A stretch of DNA of 64,000 nucleotides, taken from positions 3,864,501 through 3,928,500 of the forward strand of contig JASXTE010000017.1 in the NCBI GenBank assembly GCA_030280995.1. Direction: 5' to 3'. A model generated the notes under the pieces. That model made no database searches. It had not been told where the DNA came from and saw only the letters and a list, made by a program, of their open reading frames with translations. Positions 11,158 through 21,921 of this stretch are shown here, piece after piece. This DNA is from Hemileia vastatrix. Its lineage: Eukaryota; Basidiomycota; Pucciniomycetes; Pucciniales; Zaghouaniaceae. The position numbers were made by a program, and so were the translations under genes. Each line of letters begins with the position of its first letter. Within the stretch, counting starts at the first letter, position 1.

Positions 11158-11271
11158 AGGGCTGAACCCTTTCTAGATCTGTTGTTTTTGTTTTTGTTTG
11201 TTTGTTTCTCCTAGTAAAGGGCTGAACCCTTGTAGGATATTGTTGGTTGTCTGGTAAAGGGCTGAACCCTT
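11158..11271 (+). repeat. Three short hairpin motifs in the element III leader
   Basis: The self-complementary motif AGGGCTGAACCCT (stem AGGG/CCCT) occurs at 11158, 11218 and 11258, between the primer site and gag. Longer versions read AAGGGCTGAACCCTT. Repeated short hairpins at this place could serve RNA dimerisation or packaging; this is inference. Confidence 0.6.
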
Positions 11272-11304
11272 TCAGATTTTTATTGGTTTCTGGTGGTATT
11301 TAGG

Positions 11305-12029
11305 ATGTCTTCTGCTTCTGGATCTTGTGTCTCCATTCCTATGGTGCCATCAGTTAGGATTGTTTCTTGGGATGGGCCCAAGTTTTCTGGTAATGATTTG
11401 GAAATTTTTTGAACAGGTATGAAGCTGCTGATACTGTTGATGGGGCTTCTAATTTGGATATGGTGAAGCAAGTAAGGTTATTTATTTGTGATAGAGAGGT
11501 GGAAATGGAGGTTATTGCTATGAATAGTTATAAATGTCAAGATTGGGGAAAGCTGAAGATGGAAATGCAAAAGAGGTGGCCAAAGTCTTATTAATTATAG
11601 AATCTGAAGTATATATCTAGGAAATGGGAATCTAAAGGTGGTTTCAACTCTCTTGGTCAGTATAATCAGTTTATGGTTGAATTCCAGGTGGTTTTGGATT
11701 ATTTTTTGGAGTATGAAATTTTATATGAAGATAATGAATCAAAGTATGTTTTGTGGGATGCTATTGGGGAAAACGTTAAGAAAGATTTTTTGATAGTGCT
11801 TGTTAAAGCCAATTTGATGAAGAATCTCCCAAATGGAGAATCTAGGATTCCTGGTATGGAGGTGCTAAAGAATTTTGTTTTGGAACATCTGGATACTCAT
11901 AATTCGGTTGATTTGAACTCTGGAGAAGACGCTTTGGTGACTCAAGAGGTAGAAGAGGTAGCTTGTGTGGAGATTTTGGACTCAGATATACCTGAAGATT
12001 TCTGCCAGCCTGAAGATATTTTTTCATAA
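11305..12029 (+). pseudogene. Element III Gag
   Basis: Gag-like protein. An ATG at 11305 opens MSSASGSCVSIPMVPSVRIV, followed by WDGPKFSGNDLEIF. A frameshift near 11410 leads into NRYEAADTVDGASNLDMVKQ, VRLFICDREVEMEV and MEMQKRWPKSY, the capsid signature shared with the left-edge gag. A stop at 11592 is followed by a collinear reading through 12029 (MVEFQVVLDYFLEYEILYED, WDAIGENVKKDFLIVLVKAN) and an acidic tail. No zinc knuckle is visible. The antisense ORFs here are frame shadows. Confidence 0.7.
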
Positions 12030-13099
12030 TGATTCTGTTGGGAAAGAAGATGTTTCTGAAGATAAATATATATATGACACTAATGTAGAATTTTTGGATT
12101 TTGGGGAAGATTTTGTACTGGATGGTTTGGAGTTGGATTTAGAGGATTAATTTTCTCAGGTTTGGTCTTCAGAAGCAGAGACTGCCTGAAATGAAGATGT
12201 GAATATGGATTATGGATTAGGTATATGTATGGAGGATATGGTTCAATCTCAGGGCAAGATTTTAAAGGTTGATGTTGTCTTTCCTGCACTAATGGAGGGT
12301 TCAGAGGCGTTGATTGATGGGGTGAATAATTTGGATTCACCTAAATTTTGGAAAAAAGTGTGTTTTTCTTTTTTTCCTTTGGTAGGAAAAATTGTGGTGA
12401 TTTGTTTTTGTGGTTATTGAAATAGGTGGAAGGGCCCTTGGGGCAAATTTATGGATCTCTACCAGGTGATATCAGAAATATTAATTCTCCAAAATGAGGA
12501 TAAACTACCTAAAATTGTCTGAAAATTTTTTATTGTCTCTTCTATTATCTCTTTTGGATTCTCTTTTCCTTCTATGTTTTTTTATTTCTGTCTTCCTCCT
12601 GCAAGAGGATAAACTGCATTTCAAAAAGTTTACATCAAGAAAAAAATTCTCAGAATAATCAAATAAAACATCAATAAAAAATTATATAAATTTTCTCTTT
12701 CTGACCTCTAGCAAGAGGCTAAACTGCACCATCAAAATCAAAATCAACTAAAAATCTCTGGATAATTAAAAATAAAGATAATATTTTTTTCAAGATTCTC
12801 AACACTCTTATTTTTTTTACCTCCAGCAAGAGGCTAAACTGCACCATCAAAATTGAAATCAACTTAAAAACTCTGGATAATTTAAAAATCAAGAATTTTT
12901 TTTTGAAGATTATTAACACTCTCTTATTTTTTACTCCTCCAGAAAGAGAGGTTAAACAGAAAGAAAAAAATTAATGAAAATCTTTGGTATGACCCTTATG
13001 AAGATGATGACTACCTCCCCCATGAGGTTAAACTGGCTGGTTCTATTTTAGTTGAACTTTATGATGTTGATGGTCTAGATGATCATGAGGTTTTTATAG
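12030..13099 (+). repeat. Degenerate tandem array between gag and integrase of element III
   Basis: The motif GAGGNTAAACTRC recurs at 12496, 12605, 12715, 12830, 12948 and 13024 (spacing 109, 110, 115, 118 and 76 bp), usually preceded by CCTCCAGCAA so that CCTC and GAGG can pair. 12040-12340 reads acidic peptide fragments (EFLDFGEDFVLDGLELDLED). This array occupies the interval where protease, RT and RNase H are expected. Confidence 0.6.
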
Positions 13100-14602
13100 A
13101 TGAGGATGGTGTAGTTGTTTGGGATAATTGGAAGTTGGTTAATGGTGTGTATGATTGGGATCTGAAAGAGGATAGTGGTAGCATGGAAAAATGTTCAAAT
13201 GAGGTGGATTATGTGGAATTCAGAAAACAGCCAAATGCTCAGAGAATTATTTCTCACTCACAAGTGGGAGACATTGGGGACAGAGAGGTTCATTTGGATG
13301 TTATATTATTGGATTTTTCTGATGAAATTTGGGGCCATACTGGTTTTTATTTTTTAATGGTGAAATATTTGTTGTCTCCGAGAAAAGCAGAAGAATGTGA
13401 TAAAAGTGAATGGGTGGCTATCAAAAGGAAGTCACCTGGTTTTTATTTGTCTGGTAGAAGGTTTATGAAAAAAAGACATATGAATCCTCAAGATGTTGTA
13501 TCTCAAAGAAAAGGTCAAGAATTGGTGATGAAATCTCTTCATGAAAATTTAGGGCATAGAGGCTTTGGAGAAACTTATAAGCGGATTGCTGATAGATTTT
13601 GGTGGCCTGGAATAAAGATGGCTGTTAGATCTTGGGTTCAGTCATGTGAAGAATGTTAGGGAAGAATTTATTTTAGGCTAAAAGAACCTGGACATGCTAC
13701 TGGTGAAAATAATTTCTTTTGACAGGTTAGTTAGGATGCTGTTCACATCAAGAAAGGTAAAAATAAGTACTTGATTGTGGAAATGGATAATTTTTCTGGT
13801 TGGGTTGAGGCTGTGCCTCTTATTAGTTTATCTGCTAAAAATGTAGAAGAATTTTTGATGGAAGGAATGGGTGTATAAGTATGGTTTTATGAAGTTGGTA
13901 ACTGTTGATGGTGGCTCCAAGTTTGGTGCAGACTTCAAGGAAGTTGTTTTAAAAATTGGCTCAAAAGCTAAGGTGGAAACCCCATATTAACCTGAAGCAG
14001 AAGGAATGGTTGAAATGGTGCATCAATTTATTAAGGATTCTTTGGTTGAAATGTGTGGAAAAAGTGCTGAAAAATTGATGCATTATTTACCCCTTGTTTT
14101 ATTTGCTGACAGGATTAACACAAAGAGGAAAACTGGTTATTCTCCTTATGAATTAGTTTTTGGTCAGAAAGCTGTTCTACCAGTTGATCTTGAAGCTGAA
14201 TCTTATCTTTATGTTGATTGGGATGTTGTAAAAACTACTGAAGATTTGCTCTATGCTGGAATGAAACAGTTAGAGAAGAAGAAAGAATATCTGGAGAAGG
14301 AATACACTAGGATGATCAAGATCAGGGATCAGTCTGTCAGGTATTGGGATCAAAGGTTGGCTCATAGACTCAGGAAACCTTTGAGGCCTGGTGATATGGT
14401 GTTGGTGTATAATAGGAGATTGGAAAGAAAGTGGGGGAAAATGTTTGCTGATAGATGGAATGGACCATATAGGATTGGAGAACAGGCTTCTGGTGGTTCA
14501 TATGTTTTGGAAGAGATGGATGGTGTTGTCTTGAAGAAGAGGGTAGCCACTCATCAAGTGAATAACTTTTATGCTAGGGGCACAAAGAGTGCTGAAGTTT
14601 GA
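13100..14602 (+). pseudogene. Element III integrase
   Basis: Ty3-type integrase. The frame is open from about 12975 with an acidic lead (YEDDDYLPHEVKLAG). The zinc domain reads HENLGHRGFGETYKRIADRF, then WWPGIKMAVRSWVQSCEEC, ending at a stop at 13657-13659. The catalytic core follows in broken frames: DAVHIKKGKNKYLIVEMDN (first Asp), TVDGGSKFGADF (second Asp, about 13900) and PEAEGMVEMVHQFIKD (Glu, about 13990). The 14006-14602 frame is open and carries the core end and C-terminus (NTKRKTGYSPYELVFGQKAV, then LRPGDMVLVYNRRLERKWGK and DRWNGPYRIGEQ), an SH3-like C-terminal fold. At least four stops or frameshifts. Confidence 0.8.
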
Positions 14603-15610
14603 CTCTGAAATGAAGATCAACTACCCCCAAATGTTTTATAGGTGACTCTGTAATGAGTATAAACTACAGTTATAAAACAATAATTTACAATTATATTACA
14701 AAAGTTATTTATGATTAATATGAAATATTAATGAATATTAGGAAACCTGAGGATTATAATAAAAATTTATTTGTTCAAAAAATTCTTATATCAAATTTAT
14801 ATGTTGAAAGTTTGTGTTGGAAATGTAATCAATTGGAAGAAGTGTTCACAGGGGAACCTTCTATGTATATTATTCGAAATTTTGGGGGTAATTGATGAGT
14901 TGGAAGCTCTATACAAAATTATCCCACAATGTTTGTTTCCAACCCTTCTCTGTTTCTAGTTGAATCCTGGTTTTATTTTTGTTATATAGGTAAACTGGAA
15001 CCTTACGCTGATGCAGCACAATCTTTTGGAAGTCTGGATTCAAGAATTTTGTTTTGCTTCATTTTATTTGTTTATCTCTTTTGTTGTTTTTTTTGCTTTA
15101 TTATATTTTTAATTTTATAAAAAAGTTGTTATATTGGGGTGGATGATCACTGGCCATCACCAATCATTTTTATAAATTGGAGGGAGCATACCCAGTGATC
15201 ATTAGTTTGTTTTCTTGATTTTCATTAAATTATCATTTTTTAAATTTTCAAATTTTCAAAATTTATTTTCAAAAATAATTAGTTTTGAAAATTTTTATTT
15301 ATGTTATATTTTTAAATTTTCCTTCTTGTGTATCCACAATCAAAGTGCACTTGGATGTGGTTATGGTGTCAGGTGTTTGGCTCATTCAAATGGCTGGGGC
15401 ATTTATTTCCTTTTTTTTTTCTTCTTTATTCTGTTAGTCCATTAAGACAAAAAACTGAAAATTATTTTCAAGATTAATTATGATTAGTCCAAAACTTCAA
15501 GATTGAGGAAAACTGAAGTTTTTAATGAAACTAGGAATCATAATGGTCAAGATTTGAGGAGGATTTATTTTATTTAGAAGTGTTCATTGGGGAACCTTCT
15601 AGATTTAATA
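14603..15610 (+). other. 3' noncoding part of element III with a direct-repeat pair
   Basis: No convincing gene. GAAGTGTTCACAGGGGAACC at 14838 recurs at about 15582 (GAAGTGTTCATTGGGGAACC). The sequence after the second copy continues across the Harbinger insertion at 43712 in parallel with 14880-15000 (GGGGGTA.CTGATG..., CCCACAA.GTTTGTTT...). These are direct repeats about 744 bp apart, possibly decayed LTR or 3' UTR duplications. An imperfect inverted repeat around GATCACTGG lies at 15144-15204. Confidence 0.45.
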
Positions 15611-15656
15611 GGGGGTGTCAGTTGTGACAAATCTGCACTTATCTAAGTGCAGATTT
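15611..15656 (+). repeat. Left TIR and subterminal palindrome of element A
   Basis: Terminal GGGGGTGTCAGTTGTGAC followed by AAATCTGCACTTA (15629-15641), two bases, and its exact complement TAAGTGCAGATTT (15644-15656). The right end has the same arrangement with one mismatch (43665-43677 and 43681-43693). A candidate transposase-binding site. Confidence 0.7.
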
Positions 15657-16029
15657 CCAAAACACACTAGCCTCAACACTGGTGGATTTCAAAACAAAAA
15701 AAGTCACTTATTTCACTCAAATCTGCACTTTCTCAACCAAAAGTGCTGATTTCACCATCAAGTCCCATTTCACTGATTTTTCAGCATCATCCTATTCATA
15801 TGCAGCACTCCCCCACAGAACTCCGCAGCATAACACTTCATAAATCAAAACATTGTAAATCATTTACATTTTCATATCATATCATATAAGAGTCATGCCT
15901 TCCTCACTTTAAAATCATGATAAATTACATAAAGCAATGACTCTCATGGCACTTGAACTGCTCTTGGACTCTGATTGCAATTCTGATTCTGATCTAGAAG
16001 AATAACTTGTCTTTTTATTAAAAATGGCC

Positions 16030-17101
16030 ACAAAACATTACCTTCTTCCCAGAAAGTCTTAAGTACTTCATACCCCCAAGTACACCATCCAAACACTTCT
16101 TAACCTATCTACACCCAGTTTTAGACAGTTTTTTAGGACTTCTCCGGAATTTTTCCTTAAATTTCTTGAGCTTATTCAGGATTATCCCATATTTCACAAT
16201 AATTCTCAAAAAGAACAACAACATCCTTCAATTCAATTGGCCATCACACTACCTTGTTTGGGTTCCAATGGTAACAGAGCCGCTTTGAAACATTTAGAAA
16301 ATGTCTTTGATTTAGGGTATGGTTCAGTAAACACTTATACCAAATGATGCATCACTGCCATCAACTCCTTGGAATCTCAACTTCTCACCTTGCCAACAAA
16401 AGAAGAGCAACTTTAATCATCTCAGGTTATGCAAGCAGAGGGCTTCCCAGGGTGTATTGGTTTTGTTGACGGTACTACTATTCCTTTGAGCCAGAAACCT
16501 GCTCAAGGTGGAAACAATTACTTTGACCGTAAAAAGAGGTAGATTATTTTTAACTCCTTTCATTCTCTTTTAAACTAACACAAACAACTGTATCTTATTT
16601 ATAGATATTCAATTTCCATTCAGCTTATATGTGACTTAAACAAAAAATTTATATCATTCTTCGCTGGCTATCCTGGCTCATGTCATGACTCCTACGTCTT
16701 CCAAAGAATGAAAATTTTAAATGAACCTGAAAAGTTCTTTGATGAAGATCAGTATCTTCTTGAAGATTCTTCTTATGCAAATGGAAAGTATGTACTTCCT
16801 GCTTTTCAGGGAGCAGCTTCAGAAGACAGTCAAAATGCCAAGTTTTAACAATCATTTGGCAAAGTCAAGAGTCCGTATTGAACATTCTATTGGAATCTTG
16901 AAAGGCCATTTTTATAGTTTAAGGGAATTAAGAAGTCCTCTTAGAATTAAATCTGAAATGGAGGCAGTGATTAACTGGATTCTGTGTTGCACTATACTTC
17001 ATAACCTAATTTCTGACCTCAAATATCAATGGTTAGAGCTGTATGAAGATGAACATATTGATTCACCTCCAACCATATCCAACACTTCTATTTCTCAATA
17101 A
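16030..17101 (+). pseudogene. Harbinger-like DDE transposase, element A
   Basis: DDE_Tnp_4/HARBI1-type nuclease that would cut and paste the element. Frames in order: FFRTSPEFFLKFLELIQDYP, then LGSNGNRAALKHLENVFDLG, then the first catalytic Asp in QAEGFPGCIGFVDGTTIPLS (about 16430-16490). An intron-like segment starts GGTAGATT at about 16538 and ends TTATAG at about 16605, followed by ISIQLICDLNKKF. The second Asp is in LLEDSSYANGKY, and the Glu in RVRIEHSIGILKGHFYS (about 16870-16920). The tail LHNLISDLKYQW runs to the TAA at 17099. Stops near 16346 and 16414 and a frameshift near 16820 inactivate it. All three acidic positions can still be read. Confidence 0.85.
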
Positions 17102-17559
17102 ACTAGTATAAAGGCAAAAATTCTTCCAATAACACTCCAACATTTTTCAATGCAATTTTAATTTTTTTTAATACTCTTCAAATGATCAATTTGCATGTTT
17201 TATTCACAGAGAATGGTAAATTTTTTTGCATATTTATTTTGTTTTTAAATTTGCTGATAAAGTCTTATTTTTTTATCACTCTGTGTTTTCTTTCATCATC
17301 TCAACATGAAATCACATATTTTCTGAAAACACATATTTTTTCAGTCACTCTCTTTTTTTTCTTCACTCATATCCCTTCCCTCCTCTCTTTTTACATCACT
17401 AAAACAATTTCAATTCTATTTCATTTTCTTAACTCATCTCTCCAGGTAAGTCATTTTTTCTTTTTTACTTAATTTTTTGCTAATTTTTTTTTTTTTGGTT
17501 TTTTTTTGGGTTTTTTTTTGTAAGTGGTCTTTTTAAAATTTATAGGTAAAATTAACCTT

Positions 17560-18515
17560 TTTTATTCTCTCTCCCTCTTTTCTCTAATTCATCCTATTCT
17601 TTATCCCCCCTTGGCCTGGGCTTTTTCCTAACTTTACCCTCTCCTTGGAATGGATATATCCCCCTTTTCCCCCCTTTGGCTGCCTTATTCCCCCCTCCTT
17701 GGCTCACTCTAACCTCCCTTTTCTCCCTCTTTGGTCTCATCTCTCCCTTTCTCCCCCATGTTGGTTTCCTCATTTCCTCCCCTCATTCCTCTCCAACCCC
17801 CCTCCAAATCCCCCAAATCCTCCCTCCAAATCCCCTCCAAAAACCACTCCAAACACCCCTCCAAACACCCCTCCAAACCCTTCTCCAAACTCCCCTCCAA
17901 ACCCCCATTCAATTTGCTTCAAACCCCCCATCCTAACCCCCCCCAATTACCCCCTCCAAGCCCCCCTCCAAACCCCCATTCAATCTGCTTCAAACCCCCC
18001 ATCCTAACCCCCCCAATTACCCCCTCCAAACCCCCCTTCAATCTTCCTCTAACCCCTCCTCCAATCCCCCCCAATTACCCCCTCCAAACCCCCATCCTAA
18101 CCCCCCAATTACCCCCTCCAAACCCCCCTTCAATCTGCCTCTAACCCCTTCTCCAATCCCCTCCAATCCCCACTCCAATCCCTCTCAAACCCCCCCCCCC
18201 AATCCCCCCCTCAAAACCCCCCTACCCCCCCCCCTCAATTTTCCTTAACAATTTGTTAGAGAATTGTTAAGGAGGGGGTTTGGAGGGGAGTTTTGAGGGT
18301 GTAATTGGGGGGTTTGGGGAGGATTGAAGGGGGGTTTAGAGGGGGTAATTGGGAGGTTTTGGAGGGGGGTTTGAGGTGGATTGAAGGGGGGTTTAGAGGG
18401 GGGTTTGGAGGGGTTTAAAAGGGGATGTGGGGAGGTTGGAGGGGGGGTTGTACAAGGGTTTTGGGGAGGTGGGAGGGGGGTTTGGAGGGGGGAATTGAGG
18501 GGAATGGGGAAGTAA
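17560..18515. repeat. C-rich to G-rich foldback with central hairpin, element A
   Basis: About 680 bp of CCCCTCCAAACCCC-like repeats on the plus strand end at a perfect 11-bp stem, CCTTAACAATT (18243-18253) and AATTGTTAAGG (18262-18272). About 240 bp of GGGGGGTTTGGAGGGG-like repeats follow. The two arms are imperfect inverted repeats. Element B has the same structure at 35735-36380. The Pro-rich ORFs across the C-rich arm are a by-product of composition. Confidence 0.8.
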
Positions 18516-18708
18516 TAAAAAAAAAATTCACTTTTTTTTGATTTTTTTTTTCAGAATTTTAGAGATAAATATTCATCAAGTTCAAGTGAAATAAAAAAAA
18601 TTCTTATTAGTCTTTTGAGGAGTTTTTTTTATTTAAATTAAGTGAGTTTTTTTTTAATGTATAATTTTGGGTATTTGAAAAGTGACAAATTTTTATGTAG
18701 AAAAATAC

Positions 18709-20041
18709 ATGTCTTTAACTTCAGATTCACCACTTACCTCACTCTCATCTTCAAATTCAACTTCTTTTCGATCATCATCTAAAACATTGATGAAAAATGT
18801 AGAGTATCAAAAAAAAAGATATTTAAAATAAAAAATTCACTTGGATCAAATATTTGGCCATATTTAAAAAATCAAGTACTATAAAACAAAAGTTGAAATT
18901 TTTTTTTCCAAAAACGTTACCAGAAAATATACATTATTTAACTGAAATTGGAGGTCATGAAGCTATAGTTGTTATTAATAATACTTTCATCACACAATAT
19001 GGGGGGTGGACTTGCTAGCAAGTCCGCAACCTTGGACCCAAACTCACAACAGATTGAACACACATTGAGCTATTGATAAAGGAACCATACAATCAGGGAT
19101 TAACGCCACTCAGCAGAACAGTTTTAGGGGGGTGTTCAAGTAGAGTTTAGTAAGGGTTCAGTATGATTTCAGTCTGAGTTTCATCTGAGTTCCATCTGAG
19201 TTCATCTTGAGGACTTGCTAGAAAGTCCACCACCTATGTTGTGTAATGTTTCAAAACTCAATTTATTTTCAAAAACCATTCTTTTAATGCTTTAAAAGAT
19301 GAATCTTTTAATCAACTCTGCAATCTCATCATAACACTCTATCAAATGGCTTTGGTTCTCTCACCTTTAAGGAATATGAATTTGTTGGGTGGTATTATGA
19401 TTGGTATTGGATGGAGACCTGGATTTGATAAAGGTTTTTCTCTTGGTATGTTTAAAAATTTTTCTGGATTTTATAATATCATTTTACTGAATTTAATTAT
19501 ATAGGCATATATTATTTACACAGATCTTTATCTAAAGCTGAATTAGATAATGATTTTCGAAAATGGAATACATTACCTTCATTTAACTCATTTCTTGCTC
19601 TTTGACTTAAAAAACTCTTCAATAAAGCTTTTGAAAAAGATCATGAACTTGCTACAAGACTTGGAATACCAAATTGGTGCGACTCTGAATGGGAAGATAC
19701 TAGAAGTGATTATCTAATGTTTTCAAATGTTATAATCACTCATTCTGGATTTCATAACCAAATTCACACCAACTCAAATGATGCTAATTACCTTACTTAT
19801 TTAATTTTCTCATATATTAATCCTATTACTGGACAACCTATTCTGTCACCTGCTAAAATTAAAGGACATGGATTATATTTCCCGGATCATAGATGTATAA
19901 TCGATTTTGGTTTAGGAAATGAAATCATTGAAACAGTTCGTAATTCTTCTTACGATAATCACCAAACCACAAAGGCTCCTCCAGGTTTGGAATCTTGTCA
20001 AAACTTCACACATTTTGGTTGCTCTTTCCAGATCAGTCACA
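18709..20041 (+). pseudogene. Tet-like 2OG-Fe(II) oxygenase, element A, 5' part
   Basis: Homologue of the fungal Tet-like 2OG-Fe(II) oxygenases (TET/JBP relatives; in characterised members the family oxidises methylated bases). The start at 18709 opens a Ser/Thr-rich N-terminus (MSLTSDSPLTSLSSSNSTSF), followed by LPENIHYLTEIGGHEAIVV; the MITE then interrupts at 18990-19248. The core continues with LLGGIMIGIGWRPGFDKGFS, a 59-nt intron (19446-19504, GTATGT...TATATAG), then YLMFSNVIITHSGFHNQIHT, LSPAKIKGHGLYFPDHRCII, DFGLGNEIIETV, NHQTTKAPPGLE and FTHFGCSFQISH. The metal-binding HxD reads HTN here (Asp lost), while the distal His region NHQTT is kept. An in-frame TGA at 19603 is shared with copy B. 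The C-terminus resumes at 41460. Assignment rests on recognised motifs, not a search. Confidence 0.75.
18990..19248. mobile_element. 259-bp MITE in the oxygenase gene
   Basis: TIRs contain GGACTTGCTAGCAAGTCC (left) and GGACTTTCTAGCAAGTCC (right, inverted), with outer bases TCACACAATATGGGGGG and CATTACACAACATAGG. The target duplication TTTCA is exact (18985-18989 and 19249-19253). Removing the element restores the codons NTF-KTQ, matching NSY-KAQ in copy B. The same TIRs bound the 20042-41459 element, which could be its source family. Confidence 0.85.
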
Positions 20042-21921
20042 CCACACAATATTTTGGGGGGACTTTCTAGCAAGTCCTCAACTTGAATTCAAATGGAACT
20101 CAGACTGAACTCAGACTGAACTTTACTTTGAACTCATCTTGAGCTCTTAACCAAAAATTGATGAGTCTGTGCTTGAATAATAGTGAAAGTTTAATAAATA
20201 ATTTATAGAAATAATAACAAGGGAAGATTAATAATCTGATCCATTCACAGAATTATTTCATAAAACTCATTTTCATTGTCATTTTGAATTTCACCTGATC
20301 ACTAAAAAGACTGAAAATTATACTATTTATTTCAAAAACATCACTTTTAACCTCTCTAATTATTTTATTCTATTTTTTTAAAAAAATATATAATAAGATC
20401 AGTGGTTCTTTTTAATTATAACTCCTTTTAACCAAGAATTTGAAGCTTTTATTTTTTATTTAAACCATATTACCTGATGTTTTTTTTTGTATTTTTATTA
20501 TTTCTGATTATGCAATATAATTATTTTCAATTCAATGGAATTATTTAATAAAAATATTGAACAATCAAAATTCTCAAGTTTCTATTCTAGAATACTGTGA
20601 AAAGACTCATAATTTTTTAAAAAAAAAGATAGAAATATGTGTTCCTATTTTCTGTTTCAATGAAGTCCTCTAATAGCTTCTTTACAGTTACCACTAATAA
20701 TTGATAAATGGTTTAATTATATGTCTAGAAAGAAGTATAATTCTTATACAAGTGATTTTTAATCCAGTTTTTTCCATTTTTGTATGCGAGAAGATGATTA
20801 AAATTAAAAGGAAATATCTTTTTGATCTTTTTTTCTATTGAATATTTAACTAATAAGAATTTTTGCAATATAAATTTATTCTATGTAATACATATATGAT
20901 ATTCTGGAACTCTTCATGATGTATTTCATCAAAATCTCATGTAAATATGTTTATTTGGTAGAGTAATCTCATGAGGTGAAATGATTAATCACTACTTAGT
21001 CAATTTTTCATATGAAAGACTGAAATTCAAGCTAGATGTAAAAATTTAAAGATAATAAAAACAAAGTAGGATAAATTTATTTAAACTTTAATTTTAGTGC
21101 TTGATTTTGCTTCAATGCTGTATTGTGGGATAATTTCAGTTTCAACCTGGGAAAAGGCACCATATAATTTGCAAAGTGTTCTCATGTTAAAAAATGTGCT
21201 TCAGGTAAATATTTTGATTGTATTATTGTTCAAGAACTGAATTAAATAGGTAAAAGTGGTACTTTTTCATAATTCTATCAGTTTCAAATTGAAAAAACAT
21301 TATATGATATTCATTTTTTATAAAAGACACGATAGGTAATTTAGATTTTACACATGTAGAAAAGCAGCTGTAAAGGCAATCATCTTTTGATTAAAAATAA
21401 TATTATTCCATGTTTTAAATGAAAAGAAAAAATATTTCAATTCTATTGTGTTTAAAAATAAATTTAATGAAACATTTCAGGTACACTTTTTTAGTCATTA
21501 GAATTAAAGTCTTGATAGGAGTAATTCACAACTGAACACTTACACACAATTGTAAAATTAAATATATGGGTTCAAGATTTATCAATGATTTATTTGAATT
21601 ATGATATTTATGCTGATTGGTAGATCTTATATGATTTTTCTATTCAGTTTCTAAGTGTATGAAAAACAATCCCTTTGATATTTTATTTAAACAGAAGAAT
21701 TTAAAAATTTTCTTGAAATTGGCCTTATCACAAAGCAATACTGGAATGAGTATATTGTTATAAAAATTAATTTAAATAGCAAGATTTCAAATCTTCATAA
21801 CAGATTTAAAACAAAACATAAATATTCAAATTTGACTTTTTATAAAAATATATATTGATTTAAAAGATATTTGCTTATTTTTATTTTTACAAAATGACCA
21901 ATTTTATCCTGTGAGGCTTCT
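20042..21921. other. Left own part of the TIR element, noncoding
   Basis: After the TIR come short repeats of the type GGAACTCAGACTGAACTCAG (20090-20150), a subterminal feature also seen in the MITE (GAGTTTCATCTGAGTTCC). About 1.7 kb of AT-rich sequence follows with no ORF or motif that I can recognise. Confidence 0.6.

Larger units (their letters stand above)
10978..15610 (+). mobile_element. Ty3/gypsy element III lacking PR-RT-RNase H
   Basis: After a 10-bp LTR stub (CTATTCTACA, 10978-10987) comes a primer-site-like TTTGGCTCCCAACATGGGG (about 10990-11008), a leader with repeated hairpin motifs, gag (11305-12029), an acidic linker and tandem-repeat array (about 12040-13040), an integrase (13100-14602) and about 1 kb of 3' sequence. 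No protease, RT or RNase H motif was found between gag and integrase, so it looks non-autonomous or internally deleted. The stub end TCTACA matches the ends of solo LTRs A, B and C, so these may be its LTRs. The right limit is uncertain because Harbinger element A inserted at 15611. Confidence 0.7.

Noticed and set aside
12600..12960. CRISPR-like spaced repeats
   Set aside because: Units are degenerate, long (about 110 bp) and similar throughout, with no unique spacers; the sequence is eukaryotic.
15360..15445. Short hydrophobic ORF ending in a Phe-rich tail
   Set aside because: Driven by a poly-T run in 3' noncoding sequence of element III.
17645..18144. Long Pro-rich ORFs (for example FPPFGCLIPPSLAHSNLPF) in three frames
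   Set aside because: They arise from the C-rich CCCCTCCAAA repeats; all three frames and the complement are open, and the equivalent region of element B encodes unrelated peptides.
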